Shown here: positions 1 to 9,634 of the stretch, in pieces
How positions within the stretch are numbered: the first letter of the stretch is position 1
Layout of the letters: the number at the start of each line of letters is the position of its first letter
Source of the DNA: Methanomicrobium sp. W14
GTDB taxonomy: Archaea; Halobacteriota; Methanomicrobia; Methanomicrobiales; Methanomicrobiaceae
Length of the DNA stretch: 64,000 bases
Direction: 5' to 3'
Assembly: GCF_017875315.1 (NCBI RefSeq)
Contig: NZ_JAGGMM010000003.1
Coordinates: 496,001 to 560,000, forward strand
Position numbers and translations under genes: made by a program
The notes under the pieces: model-generated
What the model was told of the DNA's origin: nothing
Seen by the model: the letters and a program-made list of their open reading frames with translations, nothing else
Database searches by the model: none

Positions 1-461
1 AGGAGAAATGACGGGATTTCCGCAAAAGCAATCATTCCTGTCATCATAAGCCTGTCGCTCTTTTTCTTCCTGTTTTTTGCTGAAATCATCCCCAGAAAGA
101 CACCAAAGACCGTACTGAGAGCCGTTGACAACAGGACAATTAATATCGTCCACGGCAAATGGATTCTTATTACGTCGATTACAGGCATTTTGTAGTATAT
201 GCTCTTACCCAGATTCCCTGATGCCAGGTTTCTGAGGTATATTGCAAACTGCTCGTAGATTGGTCTGTCCATCCCATAATAGCTGATATAATACTCCCTC
301 TGCTCCTCTGTCATCACGATTACGTCCTCTCCTGCCTCATCTGAAGAAGTCGTCGAAAAAGGGTCTCCCGGCATCATCCTGGGAAGAAAAAAATTTATGG
401 CAAGGATTACAAGGACAGTCAGAAAAAGCCTGAATATAAACGAACTCCTGCCATCCTTCAT
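1..461 (-). CDS. ABC transporter permease, DppB/OppB/NikB type (partial, 3' end off the left edge)
   Basis: The open frame runs leftward from an ATG at 461 (AAGG a few bases upstream) to the window edge, giving about 153 residues. The N-terminus has one membrane segment (about residues 9-25) followed by the PGDPF motif typical of DppB-type permeases. An external loop follows with the family pattern of a GMDRP stretch and a G-N-L-G-KS motif, then a second membrane segment. The family forms the membrane pore for peptide or nickel uptake. It starts 9 bases after the methyltransferase gene, so it belongs to the same leftward operon as the binding protein. The substrate (peptide, nickel or other) cannot be told from this fragment. 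Confidence 0.85.
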   Translation of the reverse strand, partial: MKDGRSSFIFRLFLTVLVILAINFFLPRMMPGDPFSTTSSDEAGEDVIVMTEEQREYYISYYGMDRPIYEQFAIYLRNLASGNLGKSIYYKMPVIDVIRIHLPWTILIVLLSTALSTVFGVFLGMISAKNRKKKSDRLMMTGMIAFAEIPSFL

Positions 462-470
462 AAAAAACCT

Positions 471-1325
471 TCAGAAGTCCTTTACCTTCCAGGTCATCAT
501 CCCGGTATAGACGTCAGTTTCGGAGCGGTATATACCGTCAGGCGAAGCCTTTTTGTAGCATTCTCGAATGACATTCAGGGTGTCTTCGTCACACTCGCGG
601 CTGCGGCCGACAAATTCTGCGGTCTTTCTGCCGGCTTCCTCCCACGGCGACTCCTCCTTCCATACGGAATGGCTTATCCTTACTTCCGGGTGATAACCCA
701 GAAGATAAAGGTACATAAACGGGTACATCATCCCGTTCGCGTAACCGGCCGGGTTCTCCCTTCCCGTAAGCATAAATATCTCGTTTTGGACAGGGTCTCC
801 GCCCCTTTTAAGGAAATTGCTGTAGTAGCACATGCCCTTTGAGCACGCCATCATCTTTTTAAAGCTGTCAAAATCCTTTACTCCCGGAGTCATAGAGGCA
901 AGCACAAGGTCAAATCCGTCCCGAAAGCCGAGGCTGTCAATGTCGGCAGTCCACCACGAGCATTCGGCGATGTCTATTGCAAGGGACTCTTTTTTTACTG
1001 TTTCTTTGAGCTTTTCAAGCATTCCCGAGGAAATGTCGACCGCCGTAACCTTCGCACCCGTCTTTGCGAGAGGAATTGCAAGAGTTCCAGGCCCGCACCC
1101 TATGTCTAAAACCTTCTTTCCCTCCGGGGAAAATCCGGATGATTCAAGAAAAGAAAGAATTTCATCAGTCTTCTTTCCTCTCCAGGCATCCCTCATGCCG
1201 GCGGCAAACTCACCTGACCTCTTGTCCCAGAAGCAGGCGGTCTTTTTTTCGTCGTAAAAGCCTGTATTCACTACACTCTGCGTCCAGCAGTCCGTAATGA
1301 ATTTTATGTTATCGTTCTGCTGCAA
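471..1325 (-). CDS. class I SAM-dependent methyltransferase in an ABC uptake operon
   Basis: This is a 284-residue Rossmann-fold methyltransferase. Motif I reads VLDIGCGPGTLAIPLA at about residue 70, followed by the acidic VTAVDIS strand that binds the ribose of S-adenosylmethionine. The substrate is unknown. The ATG at 1325 lies inside the end of the binding-protein gene (17-base overlap), and the permease follows after 9 bases, so the three are probably cotranslated. A methyltransferase set between the binding protein and permease of a DppA/NikA-type importer is unusual. It may modify the imported ligand or a metallophore, but this is inference only. Confidence 0.85.
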   Translation of the reverse strand: MQQNDNIKFITDCWTQSVVNTGFYDEKKTACFWDKRSGEFAAGMRDAWRGKKTDEILSFLESSGFSPEGKKVLDIGCGPGTLAIPLAKTGAKVTAVDISSGMLEKLKETVKKESLAIDIAECSWWTADIDSLGFRDGFDLVLASMTPGVKDFDSFKKMMACSKGMCYYSNFLKRGGDPVQNEIFMLTGRENPAGYANGMMYPFMYLYLLGYHPEVRISHSVWKEESPWEEAGRKTAEFVGRSRECDEDTLNVIRECYKKASPDGIYRSETDVYTGMMTWKVKDF

Positions 1326-2955
1326 TTCCTTCCCTCTTCAAATATGACAGTTTGCTATGCGTCCTTGCGTGGTGGTCGTACATGTTCATCCAGCCGTCGT
1401 ATGTCGAAATCCTCCATGCATCTGTGCTTGTGGTATAATACAGCGGTATTGCAGGGACTTCTTCGGCAAGGACTTTTTGCATTTCGTATATAATCTCCTT
1501 TCTTTCGCTTTCGTTGGTCTCGTGAAGCTCCTCTTCGCCGAGTTCGTTTATCGTGTCGTTGTGGTAGCCGTATACCGCCGCTCCGGATACCACTGCCGTA
1601 CTGCTTCCCGTCTCATCCGAATACCTTGTGCGGAGATAGTCGGCGTCCTGGCCCCATCCCCCGAAACCGCTTACCAGAAGCTCATAATCGCCGCTGTTGA
1701 GATTTGCATCACGGGACTTGCTCTCAAGAGCCCTGACATCGATATTTATTCCGACATCACCGAGCCTCTCCTTCAAAAGCTCTCCTATCCTTGCCTCACC
1801 GCTTCCGACGGTCAGAACAAACGAAAGTTTTTCCCCGTCCCTGTCAAGGACCCCGTCACCGTCGGTGTCCTTCCAGCCGGCCTCTTTTAATAGCTCCTCT
1901 GCCTTCTGCGGGTCATAAGAATACGCGGGCTGGTCAGGGTTGTACCAGATATGATCGTCCGGAAGAATTCCCAGATTGCCGGATTTTCCGGCCCCTCTCG
2001 CTATCTTTTCGACAAGTTCATCGCGGTCTATCGCATAGGCAAACGCCTGCCTGACTTTTTTGTCGTCCAGGGCCGGGCATTTCTTCATATTGAAATAAAA
2101 GTCATAGCCCCAGAAAGCAGGCTGCTCTACAAGCCTTATGTCGGAGTCCCCCGAAAACCTGTCGAGGACATCCGGAGAAACGCTTGTAAAGTCTATATCA
2201 CCCTGCTCGAAGGCAATCATGGAGTCACTTACCGGAACAAACTCTATTGTCTTTACGGCAGTCTCCGGCCCCCAGAAGTTCCCGTTTGAAACGAACCTGT
2301 ACGAACCGTGCTCCTTGTTGTATTCACCAAGAATATAAGGCCCCGTTCCAGTGACAGCGTCGGGTTCAAGGTAATTAACCGGGTCTGACACATTTTCATA
2401 TATATGCTTAGGGATTACCAGAAATCCGGTCATTTTATACAAAAATGTCGCCGCAGGCTCTTTGAGGACGAACTTTACCGCGTGCGGACCGGCAACCTCA
2501 ACTCTATCCACAATTCCGGATTCGATGCCTCCTGAAACCGGCACGTTTTCAAGCTCATAGTCATAGGTGAACTTTACGTCGTCTGCTGTAAAGGGTTCCC
2601 CGTCCTGCCAGTTCACGTTGTCGCGAAGGTAAAACATATACTCACGACCGTCTTCGCTGACGGTCCAGTTTTCGGCAAGCCAGGGGATTATTCCTTTTTC
2701 GTCCCTTTCGACAAGACTGTCAAATATAAGCCTTACCTTCGAAGACCCGGGACCCCGCGGGTATATTGTAAAAGGCTGGGGATAACCATAATCACCGCCT
2801 GAAAGGTGCACGACATCAGCAGCCAGTACACCCGAAGAATTGTTTTCCGAAACAGAACCGCCGCCTGAAGACTGCTGACCGGTGCAGCCTGACGACATTA
2901 CCAAAAACACAGCTATTAAAAGCACCCCGGCCAGGATTTTCTGATATTTTTTCAT
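1309..2955 (-). CDS. ABC transporter substrate-binding lipoprotein, family 5 (DppA/OppA/NikA type)
   Basis: The start is placed at the ATG at 2955, because GGAG lies about 8 bases upstream and a signal peptide follows directly. An in-frame extension to 2997 lacks these. The protein is about 548 residues. A hydrophobic stretch ends in SSGCTG, a lipobox-like site, then a Ser/Gly-rich linker leads to a family-5 solute-binding fold. Visible family hallmarks include FTADDVKFTYDYE and the GTGPYILGEY segment. Near residue 360 there is a calcium-loop-like DTDGDGVLDRDGE. It would deliver peptides or nickel to the permease encoded two genes downstream. First gene of the leftward operon. Confidence 0.88.
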   Translation of the reverse strand: MKKYQKILAGVLLIAVFLVMSSGCTGQQSSGGGSVSENNSSGVLAADVVHLSGGDYGYPQPFTIYPRGPGSSKVRLIFDSLVERDEKGIIPWLAENWTVSEDGREYMFYLRDNVNWQDGEPFTADDVKFTYDYELENVPVSGGIESGIVDRVEVAGPHAVKFVLKEPAATFLYKMTGFLVIPKHIYENVSDPVNYLEPDAVTGTGPYILGEYNKEHGSYRFVSNGNFWGPETAVKTIEFVPVSDSMIAFEQGDIDFTSVSPDVLDRFSGDSDIRLVEQPAFWGYDFYFNMKKCPALDDKKVRQAFAYAIDRDELVEKIARGAGKSGNLGILPDDHIWYNPDQPAYSYDPQKAEELLKEAGWKDTDGDGVLDRDGEKLSFVLTVGSGEARIGELLKERLGDVGINIDVRALESKSRDANLNSGDYELLVSGFGGWGQDADYLRTRYSDETGSSTAVVSGAAVYGYHNDTINELGEEELHETNESERKEIIYEMQKVLAEEVPAIPLYYTTSTDAWRISTYDGWMNMYDHHARTHSKLSYLKREGIAAER

Positions 2956-2997
2956 AGAACCACTCCACCGCAAATAGACCCCGAAAAACTGCTGCAA

Positions 2998-3683
2998 AAA
3001 AAGGGCAGAATCCTGATATCAGTGATAATTCAGGGCAACAAGTCTTACAGAACAACTGAAAAACACCCTAAAAACAGGAATCATTTAAGCAAAATCCAAC
3101 ATCAACCCTTTTATTTAGCAGTTATTATGATCTATTCAGATACTTACTTTTAGATTGTAATATCTGTATCTATAAATGTATTACTAAATTGATATTTTAT
3201 TAAAAATCATAATTATTTAGTCACATTAAAAAGATTTTTATGGATAATAACACAAAATTGGACATTTTTTGAATTTTCAGGAAAAACGCACCATAAATTA
3301 CTTAAGAGAGATATTTTTGATTTATAACTGAAGCAGTTACCCGGGACCGGTTTAGCAGTCATAAATTAATCTGGAAAAAAATTAAAAATAAGTGTTATAT
3401 TAAAGTGTAATAAAAAAATTTAAAAAAATATTATATAATACACAAAAACAAACATTTATGATAACTGTTGTGCCACAACTAATATGAATGCCGGATCTGG
3501 CAGGATAATTAAATTAATAGTTATGTAAGTAAATTTTTATTTACGTTACTCTGCAAATGCGGGATCAATAACTGACAAATGCATAAAAATATAATCGCAG
3601 GGACAAATATACTATTAAATTTTTGATTAAAGTAAACACATTATAATTGATATCAGCTCATTCAAAAAAAGGATTTAAGGCTT
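2998..3683. other. AT-rich divergent intergenic region
   Basis: About 690 bases separate the leftward ABC operon from the rightward pilus operon. The sequence is strongly AT-rich with many TATA-like stretches, so both promoters presumably lie here, but I cannot single out one box with confidence. No RNA gene or coding frame with recognisable content was seen on either strand. Confidence 0.5.
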
Positions 3684-4457
3684 ATGGCGCAGGGGAAAAA
3701 GGGCGTAGATACTGACCAGATGATTAAAATCATGACAATAGGCATCATTGCGACGCTTGTAATTGTCATAGTGATAGGTGTTTTTGTCGGACTGAAATAC
3801 ATTATGCCGGAAAACGGGGGAAGCCTGTTTTCTTCACAGGAGGACAACGGGGAAAATTATCCGTCTTCGTATCCCGACAACCCGTACACCCCTTCACCCG
3901 GCAACTCCCAGGGCAGTTCACCGGAAACAGAAGGTACAGGTGTAAGGGATTCGGCGGTTGTGATTAACGGCTTCATACCTGACGACCCGGTTTTCAATAA
4001 TACGGATTTTGACACCAAAACACCTCCCGAACAACCAATAGAAATTGAAAGACTTCAGACTCTTTACCAGGACTCTATTTCAATGAAATATACTGCCATG
4101 AGCATAAAGGCGACAGCCGGAAAAGGCCCTCTCGTGATATACTATGATGTTACAGATACCGTCATAGGCCCTAACGAGACTGAAATAAACCCTTACTTCT
4201 CATTTTTAAATATAAATGTAACAGACTACAACACCGGCGAACCGGTTGCAGAAGGGGGGTATGCACGCCAGTACAGCGTAGAAGATGAACAGTCGATAAA
4301 AATATATCAGGCAGGCGTATTCAGGATCAATATCTACGGAAACGGACTGGACGTCGACCTTAAAGTAAAGTCAGGCATCCCGAAGGATTCAGGTTCGCTG
4401 ACAGAAATATCCGGTGAAAACACTGTTGGAGAATACCCCGAAGACAGCGTGTGGTGA
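3684..4457 (+). CDS. membrane-anchored protein of the pilus-like operon, unrecognised
   Basis: This 257-residue protein has a short Lys-rich cytoplasmic N-terminus and one membrane helix (about residues 17-38, rich in Ile/Val). A Ser/Pro/Thr-rich linker follows (about 45-85), then a globular, probably extracellular domain with several N-x-S/T sequons. It lacks the SPVVG pilin signature, so it is not called a pilin. It is the first gene of the operon with the secretion ATPase and TadC-like protein. Its GGTGA near the stop doubles as the ribosome site for the next gene. The role is unknown; an accessory or minor component of the pilus machine is a reasonable guess. Confidence 0.75.
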   Translation: MAQGKKGVDTDQMIKIMTIGIIATLVIVIVIGVFVGLKYIMPENGGSLFSSQEDNGENYPSSYPDNPYTPSPGNSQGSSPETEGTGVRDSAVVINGFIPDDPVFNNTDFDTKTPPEQPIEIERLQTLYQDSISMKYTAMSIKATAGKGPLVIYYDVTDTVIGPNETEINPYFSFLNINVTDYNTGEPVAEGGYARQYSVEDEQSIKIYQAGVFRINIYGNGLDVDLKVKSGIPKDSGSLTEISGENTVGEYPEDSVW

Positions 4458-4464
4458 CCATTTA

Positions 4465-6363
4465 ATGCCTGACACAACTGAAAAAATTCATGAAGCCTTC
4501 AAAAGCAGAGAACCGGAAAAAACCGGTACAGGAGAATACGATTCAACAAAACTTCAGAATTCTGAAAAGACAAATATTTCGGACAATAAATCAGCTGACC
4601 TTATATCGGCCATGAAAAGCACTTCTGATAAAATAAACGGCAGATTAAAATCAGTATCCGGTGCAGGCCTCAAATTAAAGACAAATATATTCAAACAGGC
4701 TTCAGGGGAGACAAAAGAAGAAGACAAAATCAAAAAGAAATCCGATCTTAAAACCGTTTTCGGGATGAAAACAAAGAAGGAAACAGAAGCCGGAAAAACA
4801 GGCGTCAAACAGAAATTTGACCTGAAAAAATTTCTCGGGTTCAAAACTGATGAAGATGAAGAAGAGCTTTTCCATAAAATAACATGCCCTTTAAAGCCCG
4901 AAATAAAGCCGGGACAGATTCCGGACTCATATGAAATTCTTGACACATACTGGCTCAACCCCCCCGAAGCATACGCCGTGATAGTTAAAGACGAAAAAAA
5001 CAACAACCAGTACCTTGTATTCGAGCCGAAAATTACAGAAAAGGACCTTTTAATACTGGAAGAGACCGATTCGCAGCTAAGATCAATACTCCTGTATGAT
5101 TCGAAAGTGAAAAAAGAGAATATAAATCTGGATTTTGACCTCGTCGGAAGAATTGCAAAAAGTCTGGACCCTAAAATAAACGACGAGAGGGTAAACGTAA
5201 TCTATTACTACCTGAGAAGAAATTTCAACGGCTACGGAAAGCTTGACCCCCTGATGCATGACGAAAATATAGAGGATATCACGTGCAACGGACCTGACAT
5301 TCCCGTATTCATATTCCACAGAAAATACTCGAACCTGCCTGTAAACATCATTTTTGAGACACGCGAACTGAACAAGTACGTGCTTAAAATCGCTCAGAAA
5401 GCAGATAAACAGCTTTCCCTTACGGCTCCTCTTGTAGACGCAGCACTTCCCGAAGGTGCACGTGCACAGATTACCTATACTGACGTCGTCTCCTCTAAAG
5501 GGAGCTCTTTTACAATCAGAAAATTCAAGGCAGACCCGATGACTCCGGTAGACCTAATCGACTACGGGACATACGACCCCGAAATCCTTGCCTTCATCTG
5601 GCTTTGCGTTGAGAACAGGAAAAGTGCAATCGTTGTCGGCGGAACAGCGAGCGGAAAGACTTCAATGATGAATGCGTTCTCGCTTTTCATCCCGCATTTT
5701 GCAAAAATAGTCTCAATCGAGGATACAAGGGAGATTCAGATGCCTCACAAGAACTGGCTTCCGATGAAGACAAGGGAGAGCGCCTCTGAATCAGGAAAAG
5801 GAAACGTCGACATGTTCTCCCTTCTTAAAACCGCACTGAGGCAGAGACCTGAATATATAATAGTCGGCGAAGTCAGGGGAGCAGAGGCACAGACACTGTT
5901 CCAGGCGATGAATACCGGGCATACCACATATTCAACCCTTCATGCTGGAGGAGTGGAACAGGCGATAAACAGGCTTACCACGAACCCTATTAACGTGCCT
6001 GTCGCAATGTTCGGGGCTTTGGACCTCTTCATAATCCAGCAGCTCCAGTACATCGGCGGAAGAATGGTCAGGAGGTGCATAACAATAGACGAGGTCATCG
6101 CTGAAAAGGGGGACATCAGGTACAACGTCTTATACAAATGGAACCCTGTCGAGGACAGCTTCAGGAAGATCTACACTGATTCAAAAATAATAAACGACAT
6201 CTCGTACAGCCACGGCTGGACAAAGGAAGAAACGCTGAAACAGATTGAAATAAGAAAGAAAGTCCTTGAAGGTCTTCTTAAGCACGGAGTGAGAAGATCG
6301 GACGAGATAACGGCAGTGTTCGACGAATTTACAAAGAGCGGGAAATATGAGTTTGAGGAATAA
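4465..6363 (+). CDS. type II/IV secretion ATPase (GspE/PilB/TadA/FlaI superfamily)
   Basis: The motor ATPase that powers pilus assembly or secretion. The start at 4465 is preferred over an upstream frame ATG at 4414, because GGTGA sits 7 bases before it and overlaps the stop of the previous gene. The product is about 632 residues. Residues 1-150 are Lys/Glu-rich and low in complexity. The ATPase core contains Walker A GGTASGKTS at about residue 392 and a Walker B/Asp-box region IIVGEVRGAEA near 465, followed by a His-box-like GHTTYSTLHAGG. The next gene overlaps its end by 17 bases. Archaeal homologues drive archaella, adhesive pili or the Tad-like systems. Confidence 0.93.
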   Translation: MPDTTEKIHEAFKSREPEKTGTGEYDSTKLQNSEKTNISDNKSADLISAMKSTSDKINGRLKSVSGAGLKLKTNIFKQASGETKEEDKIKKKSDLKTVFGMKTKKETEAGKTGVKQKFDLKKFLGFKTDEDEEELFHKITCPLKPEIKPGQIPDSYEILDTYWLNPPEAYAVIVKDEKNNNQYLVFEPKITEKDLLILEETDSQLRSILLYDSKVKKENINLDFDLVGRIAKSLDPKINDERVNVIYYYLRRNFNGYGKLDPLMHDENIEDITCNGPDIPVFIFHRKYSNLPVNIIFETRELNKYVLKIAQKADKQLSLTAPLVDAALPEGARAQITYTDVVSSKGSSFTIRKFKADPMTPVDLIDYGTYDPEILAFIWLCVENRKSAIVVGGTASGKTSMMNAFSLFIPHFAKIVSIEDTREIQMPHKNWLPMKTRESASESGKGNVDMFSLLKTALRQRPEYIIVGEVRGAEAQTLFQAMNTGHTTYSTLHAGGVEQAINRLTTNPINVPVAMFGALDLFIIQQLQYIGGRMVRRCITIDEVIAEKGDIRYNVLYKWNPVEDSFRKIYTDSKIINDISYSHGWTKEETLKQIEIRKKVLEGLLKHGVRRSDEITAVFDEFTKSGKYEFEE

Positions 6364-8158
6364 TTCTATTTTAAATACCCTGAATACCGATGATTTCAGG
6401 CGCTCTCTAAGTGCTTCGCACCTGCCTATAACGCCGAAAGAGTACCTTTTGATAATCGTTCTGGGGACAATGTTTGCAGGAATTGTCTATGTACTGGCAA
6501 TAAACCTCATTATTCTTCTTGAACTTGATATAAACCCCATATCATTTCTTCCTCCTGAAATTTCCGCCATACTATTTTTCCTCATAGCAGTCGGGGGAAT
6601 ATTTCTTTTCGCCTACATGTACCCGCAGATGGTCGCAGCCGGGAGAAAGACAAGAATCGAGCTTGACCTGCCGTATGCAATAACCTACATGCAGGCCCTG
6701 TCAACCACGATGACTCTTTTTTCAATCTTTAAAAGCGTCAGCGAAGCCGACGACCTCTACGGTGAAGTCTCAAACGAGTGCTCAATGATTGTAAGAGATG
6801 TCGAATATTTCGGAGACGACCTTTTAACAGCGATGAGAAATACCCAGGACTGCACACCTTCAGAAAACTTCGCCGAGCTTTTAAACGATCTCGCAATGGT
6901 ATTTAAGACCGGAGGAAGCATGACCGACTTCTTTGCGTCAAAGTCAGCCCATTACCGCGAGACCGCAATGCAGGAGCTGGAAAACACACTGAAGACGATG
7001 GAGATTATGGCCGAAATCTACGTAACGGCCTTTGTCGCGGGACCTATCGCAATAATGATAATGATAGTTGCGCAAAACCTCTCGGGCCAGACCACGGTCG
7101 ACATGCTTGAGCCCCTGATGTACATCGGCCTTCCGATAGGGGCGAGCGCAATGATCTTTATCCTCTACATAATGATGCCGCCTGACAGTCTCCAGATAAG
7201 CAGAAAAGAGACCATCCAGTCCGAATATGCAGATACCAAAATCGATGAGGAAAATATAGAAAAACCTGACGAAAAGTTCCTGAAGAATCTGCAGTCCAAA
7301 AAGCAGATCATAAAGATTAAGGATGTGCTGAAAAACCCCCTGAGATACTATGTCTCGGACTACCAGTACGGCCTGATATTCGGTATGCTTGCGGCGGGTG
7401 CCACCGCGTACCTTTACATGAACGGCTACATTGCAGAGATGTTCCCGAAGTACACGTTTGAGGTTTTTATATGCATACTTATCTCTGCGTTCATGTTTCC
7501 TGTCGCATTTGCATATGAGGCCAGAAGCTGGTACCTGAAAAAATTTGAGTCGCAGCTTCCCGGGTTCTTAAGGGAAATATCCGATATGAAAGACATGGGG
7601 ATGACTCTTCAGAGTGCAATTCACATAATCGCCCAGAGCAAAATCGGCGTACTTACATCAGAAGTGAAAATCGCTTCCGAAGAAATCAAGATGGGGACGA
7701 GCGTCTCGAACGCTCTCTACAAACTTGAAGAAAGAATCGGGCTTGTATCAGTAAAAAGGGCTATATCCCTTGTTATAAAAGCAAGCGAGATAACCGACCA
7801 CTTAAGGGAAATCCTTGCAATAGCAATAGGAGACCTCGAGCATTTCCTTAAGATGAAAAACGAGCGTTTCGGTGTGTCCTTTATCTATGTCGCCATAATC
7901 TACCTGTCGTTCGGCATTTTTCTGTACTCCGCGTACGAGCTTAACGTCTCATTTGTCCAGAGTTTCATGGACTTTGACATAACCTTCAACCTCGACCAGA
8001 ATATACAGGAAATGTTTCACATATCAATTATCCTCGGGCTTTTTTCGGGAATTATGGCAGGGCAGCTGAGCTCAAACAATGCACTTGCAGGGCTTAAACA
8101 CAGCATAATCTTTCTCGCTGCATCGGCCGCCCTCTTTTCGGTGATAATACAGGTTTAA
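6347..8158 (+). CDS. TadC/FlaJ-like polytopic membrane platform protein (two T2SSF domains)
   Basis: At 603 residues this is the inner-membrane platform partner of the preceding ATPase. Two T2SSF (GspF-like) cytoplasmic helical domains can be seen, about residues 100-215 and 405-500, each followed by hydrophobic helices. There are about eight to nine membrane segments in total. The duplicated arrangement is common in archaeal FlaJ/TadB-TadC-type proteins. The ATG at 6347 lies 17 bases inside the ATPase gene, which implies translational coupling. Together the two genes form the minimal assembly engine for the pilins encoded directly after them. Confidence 0.9.
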   Translation: MSLRNNSILNTLNTDDFRRSLSASHLPITPKEYLLIIVLGTMFAGIVYVLAINLIILLELDINPISFLPPEISAILFFLIAVGGIFLFAYMYPQMVAAGRKTRIELDLPYAITYMQALSTTMTLFSIFKSVSEADDLYGEVSNECSMIVRDVEYFGDDLLTAMRNTQDCTPSENFAELLNDLAMVFKTGGSMTDFFASKSAHYRETAMQELENTLKTMEIMAEIYVTAFVAGPIAIMIMIVAQNLSGQTTVDMLEPLMYIGLPIGASAMIFILYIMMPPDSLQISRKETIQSEYADTKIDEENIEKPDEKFLKNLQSKKQIIKIKDVLKNPLRYYVSDYQYGLIFGMLAAGATAYLYMNGYIAEMFPKYTFEVFICILISAFMFPVAFAYEARSWYLKKFESQLPGFLREISDMKDMGMTLQSAIHIIAQSKIGVLTSEVKIASEEIKMGTSVSNALYKLEERIGLVSVKRAISLVIKASEITDHLREILAIAIGDLEHFLKMKNERFGVSFIYVAIIYLSFGIFLYSAYELNVSFVQSFMDFDITFNLDQNIQEMFHISIILGLFSGIMAGQLSSNNALAGLKHSIIFLAASAALFSVIIQV

Positions 8159-8171
8159 AAATCATTCCGGG

Positions 8172-8609
8172 ATGAAAAAAATGAAAAAAAAACTGGTAAA
8201 CTGCGAGGACGGCGTATCACCCATAATAGGAGAGATGCTGATGCTAAGCCTTGTCCTCATACTTGTATCGCTCTTTGCAGTATCTGTATCACAGTATATC
8301 CCTGACGACAGGGAGCCGTCGGTCAACCTGATGATAGGTGACAACACATCCGATAACGGCCAGAATATAACCTTGTGGCACAAGGGAGGGGACACTCTTG
8401 CAAAGAGGGACATGAAAGTTATATTTTCAAACGACAGCCTGCGGTACATTGTGCCCCAGGGGAATATCACAATCGACAAAAATGTAAACCAGACCAATTT
8501 TATGCCCGGTGACAACATGGAAGTCGGAACAGGGCATAATATCACCGGATTTGATGTCCAGGTAGTCGTATCAAAGTCCGTTGTCTTCTTCGGGAGGGTA
8601 AACAATTGA
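8172..8609 (+). CDS. archaeal type IV pilin-like protein
   Basis: This 145-residue protein has a basic N-terminus followed by EDGVSPIIGEMLML and a hydrophobic helix. That is the archaeal pilin N-terminal domain processed by an EppA/PibD-type prepilin peptidase. After the helix the domain is beta-rich and carries six N-x-S/T sequons, suggesting heavy N-glycosylation by AglB. It begins 13 bases after the platform protein gene. Its TGA overlaps the TTG start of the next pilin. Probably a structural or minor pilin of the adjacent assembly machine. Confidence 0.88.
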   Translation: MKKMKKKLVNCEDGVSPIIGEMLMLSLVLILVSLFAVSVSQYIPDDREPSVNLMIGDNTSDNGQNITLWHKGGDTLAKRDMKVIFSNDSLRYIVPQGNITIDKNVNQTNFMPGDNMEVGTGHNITGFDVQVVVSKSVVFFGRVNN

Positions 8610-9580
8610 AAAGGCGACAAAAAGACGAAGATGCTGTCGCTCCTGTAATAGCCGGTCTTTTGGTTCTTGCAATCATCGTCACGGCAATGTCGGTATACTT
8701 CAACACATACGTCCCGTCGCTTAAGGCCGAAGCGGAAATTGAACACCTCTCAGACGTCCAGAGTGAATTTTTGTCCTTTTCGTCAGACCTTGAAAACGCT
8801 GTCTGGAAAAAGTCGGAAGGAAGCATAAGCAGAAACTTTGAGCTCGGCGGGGGAGACGTTTTTCTCTCGTCGATAAAATCAGGAGGGATTCTTTCGGTTG
8901 AAAACAGTTCTGAACTCTTCGGGTTTAACGTTACATACGAAAGTCCCCCCGACAGTGAACCCGTAATACCTCAGACGACCCATGATTTCAACTCATCACT
9001 TGTAGACTTTTCATATACGCCGCTGAGCAATTTCTGGCAGGACCAGGGATATAAATGGCAGTATGGCTACGTGAACCTTACAACCGAGTACGGGGAAGAG
9101 ACGCCTTTGCAGTACACAGACATGAAAAAAGTCCTTGACGAAATAAACGAGTCCGGCTTTTTTTCGTCATTTTTTGACCTTGACTGCCAGTCAGAACAGA
9201 TGTTCGATGAAAGCGGGACCGTCCAGCCAGGTATAAACTGCACCGAAGTTACCCTGAATATAGTAAGCCTGAAACAGGGGAATGACTACTACACCAGTGG
9301 AAACGGTGTCGCAGCATTAAGACTTAAAACCAGTATAAACGAATCCAGAATATACAACGCAACTATGGTCAACTTTACAATATACGACTCAGGGGTCTCT
9401 GAAATAAACTACACGGTAAATAACAGCATAATAAAAAAACTCAGTTCCCTTTCAGGAAGGGGATTTAACAATGTGATAGTACCACTACCTGAGAATGAAG
9501 GCGATCCTTTGGGGATAGAATTCACGTATCCGGTTGATATTGCCATAAAAGAGACGGATATAGAAATATCCGCGTCATGA
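8606..9580 (+). CDS. large archaeal pilin-like protein, sequon-rich
   Basis: This 324-residue protein starts at a TTG that overlaps the previous stop, and a strong GGGAGGG lies about 8 bases upstream. The N-terminus KDEDAVAPVIAGLLVLAI is a variant of the pilin signature (AP instead of SP) followed by the hydrophobic helix. The long C-terminal region has about eleven N-x-S/T sequons and a beta-strand-rich appearance. It may be a tip or minor pilin, given its size relative to the 145-residue neighbour. It is the last gene of the rightward operon, and a T-rich stretch follows. Confidence 0.85.
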   Translation: MKRRQKDEDAVAPVIAGLLVLAIIVTAMSVYFNTYVPSLKAEAEIEHLSDVQSEFLSFSSDLENAVWKKSEGSISRNFELGGGDVFLSSIKSGGILSVENSSELFGFNVTYESPPDSEPVIPQTTHDFNSSLVDFSYTPLSNFWQDQGYKWQYGYVNLTTEYGEETPLQYTDMKKVLDEINESGFFSSFFDLDCQSEQMFDESGTVQPGINCTEVTLNIVSLKQGNDYYTSGNGVAALRLKTSINESRIYNATMVNFTIYDSGVSEINYTVNNSIIKKLSSLSGRGFNNVIVPLPENEGDPLGIEFTYPVDIAIKETDIEISAS

Positions 9581-9634
9581 TACTAAATATATCTTTATTT
9601 ATTTCTCTTTTTGATATTTGCTTTCCTGAAAAAA

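Noticed and set aside
832-1257. Rightward open frame of about 140 residues
   Set aside because: Lies antisense to the methyltransferase gene, has low-complexity content and no recognisable domain; a shadow frame.
3361-3660. Possible riboswitch or small RNA in the long AT-rich gap
   Set aside because: No stable GC-containing stem or known motif was seen; the AT richness alone explains apparent palindromes.
8162-8826. Leftward open frames over the pilin genes
   Set aside because: Antisense to strong pilin genes with proper starts; composition shows no coding signature.
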